DNA of 64,000 nt, from contig NZ_JAPEMT010000005.1 in NCBI RefSeq assembly GCF_026342435.1, positions 1 through 64,000 of the forward strand, in the 5' to 3' direction. Under the pieces are notes generated by a model. The model was not told the origin of the DNA and ran no database searches. It saw only the letters and a list, made by a program, of their open reading frames with translations. Positions within the stretch are counted from its first letter, which is position 1; every line of letters starts with the position of its first letter. This document shows positions 24,426 to 33,435 of this stretch, piece after piece. Source of the stretch: Streptomyces sp. NBC_00237. Lineage in GTDB: Bacteria; Actinomycetota; Actinomycetes; Streptomycetales; Streptomycetaceae. Position numbers and translations under genes: made by a program.

Positions 24426-25901
24426 ATGTTCTCCCTGCTCACGCTCCGCCCCTCCCGCCCAGACTGGCTGGCCTCCCCGCAGGTGTTCCGTACCGAGGTG
24501 CTCGGCGGACTCGTGGTCGGGCTGGCGCTGATTCCGGAGGCGATCTCGTTCTCGGTGATCGCGGGGGTCTCGCCGAGCGTCGGGCTCTTCTCCGCCGTGA
24601 CGATGGCCGTGGTGATCTCGGTGGTCGGCGGGCGCAAGGCGATGATCTCGGCGGCGACGGGGGCCGTCGCGCTGGTGGTGGCGCCGTTGAACAAGGAGTA
24701 CGGGCTCGGGTACCTCGTGGCGGCCGTCATCCTGGGCGGGCTGATGCAGGTGGCGCTGGGGGCGCTCGGAGTCGCGCGGCTGATGCGGTTCGTGCCGCGC
24801 AGCGTGATGGTGGGATTCGTCAACGCGCTGGCCATCTTGGTGTTCATGGGGCAGTTTCCCGAGCTGACCGGGGTGCCCTGGATGGTGTATCCGCTGGTCG
24901 TGGGCGGGCTGGTGCTCACCGTGCTGGTTCCCAAGGTGACGAAGGCCGTGCCCGCACCGCTGGTGTCCATCGTGATTCTGACGCTGATCACGGTCGGGGC
25001 GGGCATCGCCGTGCCGACCGTGGGGGACCGGGGCGCGTTGCCCTCGTCGCTCCCCGTGCCGGGGCTGCCGGACGTGCCGTTCACGACGGACATGCTGAGC
25101 ACCATCGCTCCGTACGCCTTCGCGCTCGCGCTCGTGGGGCTTCTGGAGTCGCTGATGACGGCGAAGCTGGTGGACGACGTCACGGACACGCACTCGAACA
25201 AGACCCGTGAGTCGATCGGTCAGGGCATCGCGAACATCGTCACGGGGCTGCTCGGCGGCATGGGCGGGTGCGCGATGATCGGCCAGACGATGATCAACGT
25301 GAAGGTGTCGGGTGCGAGGACCCGGCTGTCGACCTTCCTGGCGGGGGCGTTCCTGCTGGTCCTGTGTCTGCTGCTGGGGCCGGTCGTCTCGGAGATCCCG
25401 ATGGCGGCGCTGGTGGCGATCATGGTTCTGGTGTCGGCGGCGACCTTCGACTGGCATTCCGTGATGCCGAAGACACTGCGTCGGCTGCCGCTCGGCGAGA
25501 CGCTCGTCATGCTGATCACCGTCGTGTGCGTGGTGGCCACCCACAACCTGGCGGTCGGCGTCGTCGTCGGTTCCGTCAGCGCGATGGTGATCTTCGCGAA
25601 GCGGGTGGCACACCTGGCGGACGTGGAACGGGTGGTGGAGGGGGAGGGAGTCACGTACACCGTCACCGGGGAGTTGTTCTTCGCCTCGTCGAACGACCTC
25701 GTCTTCCAGTTCTCGTACAAGGACGATCCCGCGGACGTGGTGATCGACCTGTCCCGCGCGCACATCTGGGACGCCTCGACGGTCGCCGCGCTCGACGCCG
25801 TGGAGGCGAAGTACGAGCGGTACGGGAAGACGGTCACGCTGAAGGGGCTCAACGGGCCGAGTGCGGCGATGCACGGGAAGCTGGCGGGGCGGCTCGGATA
25901 G
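24426..25901 (+). CDS. SulP-family anion transporter with STAS domain
   Basis: A 491-residue membrane transporter. Residues 20-390 contain 10-12 hydrophobic helices of the SulP/SLC26 fold (GGLVVGLALIPEAISFSVIA near the N-terminus, GGMGGCAMIGQTMINVKVSG in the middle). Residues 405-491 form a STAS domain (VVIDLSRAHIWDASTVAALD). Substrates of bacterial members include sulfate, bicarbonate and dicarboxylates; this one cannot be assigned. ATG at 24426. No carbonic anhydrase partner is adjacent. Confidence 0.92.
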   Translation: MFSLLTLRPSRPDWLASPQVFRTEVLGGLVVGLALIPEAISFSVIAGVSPSVGLFSAVTMAVVISVVGGRKAMISAATGAVALVVAPLNKEYGLGYLVAAVILGGLMQVALGALGVARLMRFVPRSVMVGFVNALAILVFMGQFPELTGVPWMVYPLVVGGLVLTVLVPKVTKAVPAPLVSIVILTLITVGAGIAVPTVGDRGALPSSLPVPGLPDVPFTTDMLSTIAPYAFALALVGLLESLMTAKLVDDVTDTHSNKTRESIGQGIANIVTGLLGGMGGCAMIGQTMINVKVSGARTRLSTFLAGAFLLVLCLLLGPVVSEIPMAALVAIMVLVSAATFDWHSVMPKTLRRLPLGETLVMLITVVCVVATHNLAVGVVVGSVSAMVIFAKRVAHLADVERVVEGEGVTYTVTGELFFASSNDLVFQFSYKDDPADVVIDLSRAHIWDASTVAALDAVEAKYERYGKTVTLKGLNGPSAAMHGKLAGRLG

Positions 25902-25935
25902 ACCTTCGCGGGCCCCCGGCGTCAGGCGGCTGGCG

Positions 25936-26367
25936 TCAGGCGGTCGGCGTCGCCAGTCCGCGGAGTGATTCGGTGAGGGCCGTCGTCGCGGAGTCCTTGA
26001 GCTTTCCCGCCATCAACGACACGGCCGAGCCCGTGAATTCACCGTCGATACGGGCCACGGTGGCGCCCGAGTCGGCAGGTGTCAGCGAGTAGCGCATCGC
26101 CAGGCTCACCCCCATCGGGCCCTTGCCGCGCACGGCGAGGAGCCGGTCCTCCACCAACTCCTCGACGGTCCAGTCGACTTCGGCGGGGAAGCCCATCAGC
26201 TTCATGTTCTCCCGGTACGTCGACCCCACCGCGAGGGTGCCGGGGCCGCCGTTCGGGAAACTGGTGTGCATCGCGTTCCACCGGTCGTACGCGGTGAAGT
26301 CCGTCAGGCGGGACCAGAGCGCGCCCGGAGTTGCTTCGATGCGTGCCTCTGCGCTGACCTCGGCCAT
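25936..26367 (-). CDS. SRPBCC-family protein (polyketide cyclase/START-like)
   Basis: A 143-residue single-domain protein with the helix-grip fold pattern: MAEVSAEARIEATPGALWSR, LTDFTAYDRWNAMHTSFP, and a C-terminal helix (MAGKLKDSATTALTESLRGL). Type II toxin-immunity-like SRPBCC proteins of this kind are abundant in Streptomyces and bind small hydrophobic molecules; the ligand is unknown. Its upstream region contains the inverted repeat at 26441-26455, a possible operator. Confidence 0.82.
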   Translation of the reverse strand: MAEVSAEARIEATPGALWSRLTDFTAYDRWNAMHTSFPNGGPGTLAVGSTYRENMKLMGFPAEVDWTVEELVEDRLLAVRGKGPMGVSLAMRYSLTPADSGATVARIDGEFTGSAVSLMAGKLKDSATTALTESLRGLATPTA

Positions 26368-26440
26368 TGGGTTCGTCCCTTCCGCGGGGAATCCTGCTCG
26401 ATGTCGCGGAACGTAGCCGCAGGGCCTCGAACATTCAATA

Positions 26441-26455
26441 CTGACGAACTGTCAG
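26441..26455. promoter_or_regulatory. 15-bp inverted repeat upstream of the SRPBCC gene
   Basis: CTGACGAACTGTCAG: two perfect 5-bp arms around a 5-base centre, about 75 bases before the SRPBCC start. The form fits a TetR-type operator. No TetR gene is adjacent, so the regulator is unknown. Confidence 0.5.
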
Positions 26456-26645
26456 ATGGGGTGGGGTGGGCGGGAGCGGCTCCCCGGAGGTGTTCTGGTG
26501 CCGTTCGGTGCCCTTCTCAGGGAAGTTTCATCCGATCTCCTCCGCAAGGAGGAGGGGGTGAGAGGCCGTGCCCAACTCCGGTGGGACGCCAAGATGCTCC
26601 CCCGCGCGGATGACCGCGCCGGGGTGCGGGTGATGGGGTGAAGAC

Positions 26646-27194
26646 GTGCACCTTCCCGCCCGACCTCCTTCCGGATCGACCGGTTCTTCCGGTACTTCCG
26701 CTGCCGGAGGCGTCGTCCACCCGCGCGCAGACATCGAGGCCAGGCTCACCGCAGAGCTGGCCGCGGTGGTCGCAGGTGCGCGCCGTCGGGCCGTCCGGGA
26801 CGGCGACCGCCAGATCGACACCGCCCATCTGCTGCACTCGCTGCTGGAGGCCGACCCCGACGTGCGCGAGGTCTTCGAGGGCGGCGCGCAGCTCGCCCGT
26901 GTCCTCGGCTATCTCGTGCAGCGCAGCATCGGGTACGGGCTGCGCTGGCAGGCCAGGGTCGAGGGTGCACCCCTGGCGACGCCCGTGACCGGCTGGTCGC
27001 CCGCAGCGGTGCGCGCCATGGAGGCCGCCCTCGCGCGGGCGGCGGTGCGCGAGGATCCCCGCGCCGGTGGCATAGACCTCCTTTCCGCGCTTGCGGGCGA
27101 CCCTGACTGCCGGGCGGTCGAGGTGCTGCGGCATGCGGGCGTCGACCCGGAGGGGCTGGCGGGGAGCCCGTGGGTGGGGTCCCGTACGGCCTGA
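26646..27194 (+). CDS. Clp N-terminal domain protein
   Basis: A 182-residue protein resembling the ClpA/ClpC N-terminal (Clp_N) double repeat: AVRDGDRQIDTAHLLHSLLE for repeat one (about 50-75) and ALARAAVREDPRAGGIDLLS for repeat two (about 130-152). The AAA+ domains are absent, so it is a stand-alone adaptor-like protein with unknown partner. A proline/glycine-rich leader of 25 residues precedes it. GTG start at 26646. Confidence 0.8.
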   Translation: MHLPARPPSGSTGSSGTSAAGGVVHPRADIEARLTAELAAVVAGARRRAVRDGDRQIDTAHLLHSLLEADPDVREVFEGGAQLARVLGYLVQRSIGYGLRWQARVEGAPLATPVTGWSPAAVRAMEAALARAAVREDPRAGGIDLLSALAGDPDCRAVEVLRHAGVDPEGLAGSPWVGSRTA

Positions 27195-27351
27195 CGGGTC
27201 GGTCGGCGACCTGCCCGATGCGGCGTGTCACGTCGGTTGCGTACAGCGGAAAACCCTTGCGGTTGTGGCCTTTTGGGGCGGTTTGCCGGGCTTCCGTCTC
27301 GACAGGTGTGACACAGGTGACGGTCCTGACCCCACCTGACATGATGTGCCG

Positions 27352-28368
27352 ATGCACGCTCAGGGAAGGAGTGTCGGCCTCGGTCTCGCCCTGGTCTCGG
27401 CACTCGCATTCGGTGGTTCAGGTGTCGCGGCCAAGCCGCTGATCGAGGCGGGGCTCGACCCGCTGCACGTGGTGTGGCTGCGGGTGGCGGGGGCGGCGCT
27501 CGTGATGCTGCCGCTCGCCTGGCGGCACCGGGCGCTCGTGCGCCGCAAGCCGGTACTGCTCGCCGGGTTCGGCCTGCTCGCCATCGCCGGAGTCCAGGGC
27601 TTCTACTTCGCCTCGCTGTCGCGGATTCCGGTCGGGGTCGCCCTGCTCATCGAGTACCTCGCGCCCGCGCTGGTGCTCGGCTGGGTGCGGTTCGTGCAGC
27701 GCAGGCCGGTGACGCGGGCGGCAGCCGTGGGCGTGGTGCTCGCGGTCGGCGGCCTCGCGTGCGTGGTCGAGGTGTGGGCGGGGCTCAGCTTCGACGCCCT
27801 CGGGCTGCTGCTCGCGCTCGGCGCGGCCTGCTGCCAGGTCGGGTACTTCGTGCTGTCCGACCAGAGCGGCGAGGGCGACGACGCGGTCGATCCGCTGGGC
27901 GTCATCGCGTACGGACTGCTCGTCGGCGCCGGTGTCATGACGGTGATCGCGCAGCCGTGGAACATGAGGTGGGGCATCCTGGGCGGCGCCGTCGACATGG
28001 GCGGCAGCCAGGTCCAGGCGTGGGCGCTGCTCGGCTGGGTCGTGCTGATCGCGACCGTCGTCGCGTACGTCACCGGGGTGAAGTCCATTCGGAGGCTGTC
28101 GCCGCAGGTGGCCGGGGTGCTGGCCTGTCTGGAGGCGGTCATCGCGACGGTGGCGGCCTGGGTGCTGCTGCGCGAACACCTGTCGACGCCGCAGATCGTG
28201 GGCGGGGCCGTGGTGCTGATCGGCGCGTTCATCGCGCAGTCGTCCACCCCGAAAGCCCCGAGCGAGGGGCCGGTGGCGGGCGGTGTCCCGGACGCGGGAG
28301 AAGGCGGCCGCGACGGCGACATCACCGACACTGAGGGTGCGTTGTCGGCCGGGCGGACCTCCCCGTAG
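27352..28368 (+). CDS. EamA/DMT-family transporter
   Basis: A 338-residue membrane protein with ten predicted helices in two EamA repeats (first about 8-138, second about 150-290) followed by a charged, disordered tail. The opening GRSVGLGLALVSALAFGGSG and the end of each repeat (YLAPALVLGWVR; LEAVIATVAAWVLLREHLS) are typical of RhaT/YdcZ-like drug/metabolite exporters. Substrate unknown. ATG at 27352 has no clear ribosome site, so the mRNA may be leaderless; GTG 27346 is an alternative. Confidence 0.88.
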   Translation: MHAQGRSVGLGLALVSALAFGGSGVAAKPLIEAGLDPLHVVWLRVAGAALVMLPLAWRHRALVRRKPVLLAGFGLLAIAGVQGFYFASLSRIPVGVALLIEYLAPALVLGWVRFVQRRPVTRAAAVGVVLAVGGLACVVEVWAGLSFDALGLLLALGAACCQVGYFVLSDQSGEGDDAVDPLGVIAYGLLVGAGVMTVIAQPWNMRWGILGGAVDMGGSQVQAWALLGWVVLIATVVAYVTGVKSIRRLSPQVAGVLACLEAVIATVAAWVLLREHLSTPQIVGGAVVLIGAFIAQSSTPKAPSEGPVAGGVPDAGEGGRDGDITDTEGALSAGRTSP

Positions 28369-28615
28369 GGGGCGGTCATGTTGAGCGTACGCGTACTTCC
28401 GCCCCTCGCCGCTTTCCAGCGCGCGGGGCCGCAGGGCCTGTCCGGCGGCCAGGTCCGAGGACCGAAGGACCCCGGGGATGCCCCGGGGTGGCGGCCGCCC
28501 TGGTGTTCGCGGTCAGGGACCTCGGTCCGCTGTCGCTGTCGTTCTGGCGGTGTGCCTGCTGACGTTCGCGCGGCGGGGGGCCTTGGCGGCGTAGCGCTGC
28601 TGCGAGCGGCCCCGC

Positions 28616-29314
28616 TCAGAGAGTGGTGAGGTAGGCGGGGAGGGGGACGGCCGGGTCGAGGTCGTCGGCGGGGATCGGGGCGCCGTGGCCGCGGGTGAGG
28701 GGGACGACTCCGGTCCAGTGCGGGAGGGTCGCGTCCTCGGGCTCGTCGTTCGGGCCGCCGGTACGGATCTTCGCCGACACTTCGTCAAGATCCAGGCGCA
28801 GTACGGCTGTCGCGGCCAGCTCCTTGGCGTTCGCGGGGCGCGAGTCGCGGGAGCGGCCGGGGACGACGTGGTCCACGAGGGCGTCGAGGGCGATGCGCCG
28901 TTCCTCCTCGTCGACGACCGGGCGCGCGGTGCCGTGCACGACGACGGAGCGGTAGTTGATGGAGTGGTGGAAGGCGGAGCGGGCCAGCACGAGACCGTCC
29001 ACGTGGGTGACGGTCAGGCAGACCTCGATGCCCGGGGCCTCCTCCGTGCGCCCGGCGGCCCGCAGCGGGCGCGATCCGGTCGAGCCGTGCACGTACAGGC
29101 TGTCGCCGATCCGCCCGTAGAGCGTGGGCAGGACGACGGGTGCGCCGTCGCGGACGAAGCCGAGGTGGCAGACGTACGCCTCGTCCAGTATCGAGTGCAC
29201 CAGTTCACGGTCGTAGGAGGCGCGTTCGGGGGAGCGGGTGGGGACGGTGCGGTCGGTGGGGGTGTAGGAGGCCGGGGCGGCGGGGGCGGTGGTGTCCTGC
29301 ATTGCGCTCTCCAT
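28616..29314 (-). CDS. Pyridoxamine 5'-phosphate oxidase-related flavoprotein
   Basis: A 232-residue split-barrel flavin-binding protein of the PNPOx-related class (SILDEAYVCHLGFVRDGAPV, LPTLYGRIGDSLYVHGSTGS, HHSINYRSVVVHGTARPV). Members bind FMN, F420 or haem and many are uncharacterised oxidoreductases. It is divergent from a MocR regulator, with a 12-bp perfect palindrome at its 5' end, which suggests control by that regulator and a link to vitamin B6 or aminated substrates. ATG at 29314 or 29302 are both possible. Confidence 0.85.
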   Translation of the reverse strand: MESAMQDTTAPAAPASYTPTDRTVPTRSPERASYDRELVHSILDEAYVCHLGFVRDGAPVVLPTLYGRIGDSLYVHGSTGSRPLRAAGRTEEAPGIEVCLTVTHVDGLVLARSAFHHSINYRSVVVHGTARPVVDEEERRIALDALVDHVVPGRSRDSRPANAKELAATAVLRLDLDEVSAKIRTGGPNDEPEDATLPHWTGVVPLTRGHGAPIPADDLDPAVPLPAYLTTL

Positions 29315-29326
29315 TGCACTAGTGCA
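29315..29326. promoter_or_regulatory. Palindromic operator between PNPOx and MocR genes
   Basis: TGCACTAGTGCA, a perfect 12-bp palindrome in the 23-base gap between the two divergent starts. It is the natural binding site for the MocR protein encoded at 29338. MocR regulators often bind such sites in the shared promoter with a divergent target. Confidence 0.7.
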
Positions 29327-29337
29327 TACTGCGTTTT

Positions 29338-30699
29338 GTGCTAGGAGAGTATCGGATCAGCGGCGGACGTGCAGCAGAAATTTCCGCGAGTGTGGAGCGC
29401 GGGGTGGGGGAAGGTGCGCTCGCGCCGGGGCAACTCCTGCCGCCTATGCGGGAGTTGGCGGCCGAGCTGGGGGTGAATCCCAATACGGTCGCGTCCGCGT
29501 ACCGGATGCTGCGGGAGCGCGGAGTGATCGAGACGGCCGGGCGGCGGGGGAGCCGCATCCGGGCGCGGCCCGCCGTGACGGCGCGCGAGTCGATCCGGGC
29601 GGACCTTCCCGAGGGCGTACGCGATCTGTCAATGGGCAATCCGGACCCGGCGCTGCTGCCGTCGTTGCGGGATGCGTTGGGGTGGGCCGTGGAGCGGGCG
29701 GACGCGCGGCCCGTGATGTACGGGGAGGAGACCGTCGAGCCGGAGCTGGCGCGGCTGGCCCGGGAGGGTTTCGACGCGGCAGGGGTTCCGGACGGGCCGG
29801 TGGCGGTGGCATCGGGTTCGCTGGACGCGATCGAGCGGGTGCTGGCCGTACACCTGAAGCCGGGGGACACGGTCGCGGTGGAGGATCCCGGGTGGGGGGC
29901 CATGCTCGATCTCGTGCCCGCGCTCGGACTGCGCGCTGTGCCGGTGGCGGTGGACGACGAGGGGCCGCTGCCGGGTGAGGTGGAGCGGGCCCTGCGGGGC
30001 GGGGCGAGAGCGGTCGTGGTGACGTCCCGGGCGCAGAATCCGACGGGGGCGGCGGTGAGCGCGCGGCGGGCGGCGGAGCTGCGGGAGGTGCTGGCGGGGT
30101 GGCCGACCGTGTTGTTGGTCGAGGACGACCACGGGCACGGGATCGTGGATCTGCCGGTGAACGCGCTGTCGGGTGGGCCTGCCGGTGCGCGGGCGGGTGG
30201 TGGGCCGTGGGTGTTCGTGCGGTCGGTTTCGAAGGGGTACGGGCCGGATCTGCGCGTTGCCGTGCTGACGGGTGACGCGGAGACCGTGGACCGGGTGCGG
30301 GGGAGGCAGCGGCTCGGGCCCGGGTGGGTGAGCCGACTGCTCCAGCAGGCGGTGGTGCGGTTGTGGACCTCGGGTGCGGTGGACACGGACGCGGTGGCGC
30401 GCTCGTACGGGGAGCGGCGGGACGCGCTGGTCGCGGGGCTGGCGGAGCGGGGCGTGCGGGCGTACGGGCGGAGCGGGATGAACGTGTGGGTGCCGGTGGC
30501 GGACGAGACGGGGGTGGTGGCGCGGATGCTCTATGCGGGGTGGGGGGTGGCGCCGGGGGCCCGGTTCCGGATGGCGGCGGGGGCGGGGGTCCGGTTGACC
30601 GTTTCCTCGTTGGGGGTGGAGGAGATCGGGGTGGTGGCGGATGCGGTGGCGGATGCGGTGGGGCCGGGGCCGAGGGAGGAGGGGCGGAGGTACGGGTGA
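29338..30699 (+). CDS. MocR-family transcriptional regulator (GntR-aminotransferase)
   Basis: A 453-residue fusion. Residues 5-75 form a GntR winged helix (LPPMRELAAELGVNPNTVAS, AYRMLRERGVIETAGRRGSR). Residues 90-450 are a class I aminotransferase-like domain with the PLP lysine in FVRSVSKGYGPDLR. Such proteins sense PLP or a substrate aldimine and control B6 or amine metabolism. GTG at 29338 follows the palindrome by only 11 bases and has no ribosome site, so the transcript is probably leaderless. Confidence 0.9.
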   Translation: MLGEYRISGGRAAEISASVERGVGEGALAPGQLLPPMRELAAELGVNPNTVASAYRMLRERGVIETAGRRGSRIRARPAVTARESIRADLPEGVRDLSMGNPDPALLPSLRDALGWAVERADARPVMYGEETVEPELARLAREGFDAAGVPDGPVAVASGSLDAIERVLAVHLKPGDTVAVEDPGWGAMLDLVPALGLRAVPVAVDDEGPLPGEVERALRGGARAVVVTSRAQNPTGAAVSARRAAELREVLAGWPTVLLVEDDHGHGIVDLPVNALSGGPAGARAGGGPWVFVRSVSKGYGPDLRVAVLTGDAETVDRVRGRQRLGPGWVSRLLQQAVVRLWTSGAVDTDAVARSYGERRDALVAGLAERGVRAYGRSGMNVWVPVADETGVVARMLYAGWGVAPGARFRMAAGAGVRLTVSSLGVEEIGVVADAVADAVGPGPREEGRRYG

Positions 30700-30733
30700 G
30701 CGGGCGCGGGTGGGGGTGTTGGTGGGGTGCGGT

Positions 30734-31783
30734 TCAGGCCGCTGCGCGGGACCTTTCTTCTCTCTTCGCCAGGGCGTTGTGGCTGGGCGCGCCCGCGCGG
30801 CGGAGCCGCACGGTGTTACTGCCCCGCGCCCCTACGAGGGCGGCGCCTGCCAGGACGATGAGGGCGCCGACGGGGGTGTTCCAGGTGAGGTGTTCGTTGA
30901 GGAGGGTGACTCCGGCGGCGGTGGCGATCACCGGGATGAAGTAGGTGACCGTCTGCGCCGTCGTGGGCCCGACCTCACGGACCAGGTCGTACTGGATGAG
31001 CATGGCGAGGCCCGTGCCGAGTGCGCCGAGGGCGATGACGGAGAGGAGGGGGAGCAGGGGGAAGTGGGTGGGGAAGGTGGTGAAGAGGGGGGTGACCACC
31101 GCGAGTTGGGCGGTGCCGAGGAGGAGCTGGGTGCCGGTCATCGAGAGGGCCGAGTCCTTGTTGCCGCCCAGGGTGCGGCGCAGGTAGATCCAGCCGATCG
31201 GGTAGCTGAGGGACGCGAGGAGCGCCATCGCGGTGCCGGTCGGGTCGACGCCCGAGAAGCCCTGCCACGCGCCGAGCACGGTCAGTACGCCGATGAAGCC
31301 GAGGCCCAGGCCCGCGACGCGGCGGCGGGTGGGGCGGTCCTCCGAGAGCGCCACGAGGGAGAGGGCCATGCCCCACAGCGGGGAGGTGGCGTTGCAGATG
31401 CCCGCGAGCGTGGAGGGGATCGTCAGCTCGGAGTAGGCGAAGAGGGAGAAGGGGAGCGCGTTGAGGAAGAACGCGGCGACCGTGAGGTGACCCCAGGTGC
31501 GGAGGGCGCGGGGCAGGCGCTGGCGCTTCAGCGCCATGGCCGCCACCAGGACCAGGGCGCCGAAGAAGAGCCGACCGAAGGTGACCTGGAAAGGGGCGAA
31601 GCCGTGTGTGCCCACCTTGATGAAGAGGAAGCTGAAGCCCCAGATCAGGGCGAGCGCGGCGAAGCGTACGCGCCAGTCGAGCAGCGGGCGGTGAGATGGG
31701 GCGGGAGGGGAGGAGGGCGGCGCGGTGGTGCGGCTCCGGGCCGGGGTCACGAGGGTCATGAGGGTCACCATGGACCGGTTCAA
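30734..31783 (-). CDS. EamA/DMT-family transporter
   Basis: A 349-residue exporter-like membrane protein with ten helices in two EamA repeats (about 35-165 and 175-315): RFAALALIWGFSFLFIKVGT, NALPFSLFAYSELTIPSTLA, LLNEHLTWNTPVGALIVLAG. The C-terminal 25 residues (GSNTVRLRRAGAPSHN onward) are encoded by dispersed repeat family A (30781-30833), so that element has replaced or extended the original end of the gene. Divergent from a LysR gene. Start could be ATG 31783, 31768 or 31759. Confidence 0.86.
   Translation of the reverse strand: MNRSMVTLMTLVTPARSRTTAPPSSPPAPSHRPLLDWRVRFAALALIWGFSFLFIKVGTHGFAPFQVTFGRLFFGALVLVAAMALKRQRLPRALRTWGHLTVAAFFLNALPFSLFAYSELTIPSTLAGICNATSPLWGMALSLVALSEDRPTRRRVAGLGLGFIGVLTVLGAWQGFSGVDPTGTAMALLASLSYPIGWIYLRRTLGGNKDSALSMTGTQLLLGTAQLAVVTPLFTTFPTHFPLLPLLSVIALGALGTGLAMLIQYDLVREVGPTTAQTVTYFIPVIATAAGVTLLNEHLTWNTPVGALIVLAGAALVGARGSNTVRLRRAGAPSHNALAKREERSRAAA
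30781..30833. repeat. Dispersed repeat, family A, copy 2 (inside a gene end)
   Basis: 53 bases that match 14850-14902 at 51 positions, with the core CGCGCGGCGGAGCCGCAC. It lies within the 3' end of the DMT transporter gene (reverse strand) and supplies part of its C-terminal tail. Confidence 0.85.
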
Positions 31784-31794
31784 CCTCGTAGCAC

Positions 31795-31831
31795 AAGCAA
31801 CTTTTCGTGGCGGGACCGCGTAGCATTGCTT
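31795..31831. promoter_or_regulatory. Inverted repeat in the DMT-LysR divergent promoter
   Basis: AAGCAA at 31795-31800 and TTGCTT at 31826-31831 form a spaced inverted repeat in the 50-base gap between the divergent transporter and LysR starts. A LysR-type regulator would be expected to bind here, but the 25-base spacing is long for a single site. Confidence 0.4.
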
Positions 31832-31833
31832 AC

Positions 31834-32739
31834 ATGTTGAATCTGGAGAGGCTGCGCACCCTGGACGCCCTCGCCCGGCACGGGTCGGTCAGCGGGGCGG
31901 CGGAGGGGCTGCACGTCACCACGTCCGCCGTGTCGCAGCAACTGGCCAAGCTGGAACGGGAGATCGGTGAGCCGCTGCTCGCCAAGAACGGGCGGGGGGT
32001 GCGGCTGACGGAGGCCGGTCGGCTGCTCGCCGGGCACGCGTCGGCCATCCTGTCGCAGGCGGAGCGCGCCCAGGCCGACATCGAGGCGCAGCGGGGGCGG
32101 GTCGTCGGCGATCTGACGCTGGCCGCCTTCCCGACCGCCGCCCGTGGGCTGGTGCCGACCGCGCTCGCCGGGCTGCGTGACCGTCACCCCCAACTCCGGG
32201 TGAAGATGCGGGAGATGGAACCGGATGCGGCGGTGAGGGGCGTGGTGCGCGGGGACTGTGACGTCGCCGTCGTCCTCGACTGGTACAACAAGCCGCTCTC
32301 CATGCCCGCCGGGCTCGCCAAGCGTGAACTCCTCGACGACCCGGCCGACGTCGCGATGCCGGTCGGGCATCCGCTCGCCGGGCGGGGCGAGGTGGACCTC
32401 GCGGAGTTCGCCGACGACGACTGGGTGACCTGGGCGGAGGGGGAGTTCTGCCACGAATGGCTGCTGCTGACGCTGCGGGGGGTGGGGGTGGAGCCCAGGC
32501 TCGCGCACGTGGCGGAGGAGCATGCCACGCAACTCGCGCTCGTAGAGGCCGGGTTGGGGGTGTGTGTCGCGCCCAGGCTCGGGCGGGGGCCGGTTCCGGA
32601 GGGGGTGAGTGTGGTGCCCGTACGGCATGCCATGCGGCGGCACGTGTACGCGGTGTGGCGCGCAGACGCCGACCGGCGGCCCTCGATCAGGGCGGCGGTG
32701 GAGGCGCTGGCGGCGGCGGGGGAGCGGGTGGCCAGTTAG
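31834..32739 (+). CDS. LysR-family transcriptional regulator
   Basis: A 301-residue LTTR. The N-terminal winged helix (about 1-60: LNLERLRTLDALARHGSVSG, AEGLHVTTSAVSQQLAKLER) is followed by a periplasmic-binding-protein-like effector domain (about 90-295). It is transcribed away from the DMT exporter, its probable target. The inducer is unknown. ATG at 31834 lies close after the inverted repeat, with TTGCTTAC acting as promoter or operator sequence. Confidence 0.92.
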   Translation: MLNLERLRTLDALARHGSVSGAAEGLHVTTSAVSQQLAKLEREIGEPLLAKNGRGVRLTEAGRLLAGHASAILSQAERAQADIEAQRGRVVGDLTLAAFPTAARGLVPTALAGLRDRHPQLRVKMREMEPDAAVRGVVRGDCDVAVVLDWYNKPLSMPAGLAKRELLDDPADVAMPVGHPLAGRGEVDLAEFADDDWVTWAEGEFCHEWLLLTLRGVGVEPRLAHVAEEHATQLALVEAGLGVCVAPRLGRGPVPEGVSVVPVRHAMRRHVYAVWRADADRRPSIRAAVEALAAAGERVAS

Positions 32740-32823
32740 GGGCGTCCGGCGAGGGCGCGGCCCGCAAGGGCCCTTCTGCCAGTGCCCTTCTGCCAGTGCC
32801 CTTCCGCGAGGGCTCTTCCGGGC

Positions 32824-33297
32824 TCAGAGGGCGGCCAGTTTGCGGAAGTCCCAGGAGGCGACGGCGTCCGGGGTCAGGCGCAGCCAGGCGTGGCGGCCGT
32901 CGTGCGGCATCTCGGCGAGGCCGAAGTACTTCTGTGTGAACATCCGCTCGGGGTCGGTGAGTTCGGGGCAGTCCTCGCCGGTGCGGGGAGCTTCGCCGAC
33001 GAAGACCGCCGTGCCGGAGAGTTCGACGCCGCGCAGGTCCGCGTACTCCACGCCGTCGTCCACCACGACCGCGATCCGGGGGTCCTTGCGCAGCTGTCCC
33101 CAGCGGCGGCTGCGGGTGATCGAGTACAGCCAGAGCGAGGTGCCGTCCCACACGAACCACAGTGCGCCGATGTGCGGGGCGCCGTCCGCCGAGACCGTGG
33201 CCACCCGGCAGGTGCGCTGCTCGGTGAGGTAGGTGTCGCGCTCGGCGTCGGTCATCATGATGCGGCGGCCTCGGCGCTGGGTGTCGGTGGTGGTCAT
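32824..33297 (-). CDS. PNPOx/F420-dependent split-barrel protein
   Basis: A 157-residue PPOX-class protein (LTEQRTCRVATVSADGAPHI, GALWFVWDGTSLWLYSITRS, RRWGQLRKDPRIAVVVDDGV). The R-x2-x-L-R-x-D-P segment is typical of the F420/FMN-binding family. Substrate and cofactor are undetermined. The first methionine or an internal MMTDAERDTYL could be the start. A two-copy 14-base direct repeat (CCCTTCTGCCAGTG) lies just after its stop at 32770-32800. Confidence 0.82.
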   Translation of the reverse strand: MTTTDTQRRGRRIMMTDAERDTYLTEQRTCRVATVSADGAPHIGALWFVWDGTSLWLYSITRSRRWGQLRKDPRIAVVVDDGVEYADLRGVELSGTAVFVGEAPRTGEDCPELTDPERMFTQKYFGLAEMPHDGRHAWLRLTPDAVASWDFRKLAAL

Positions 33298-33435
33298 CTG
33301 GGCTCCCCTGCAAGGTGTCTGATGCTATGTCAGGTGTATGCGTCAGAAAGCATGCGGGCTCTTCCTTCGGGGCGCAATGGCCGTTAGGGTCGCGGCCCGG
33401 TCCTGGGGTGGTGGGAACTTCGGAGGGGTGTCGGG

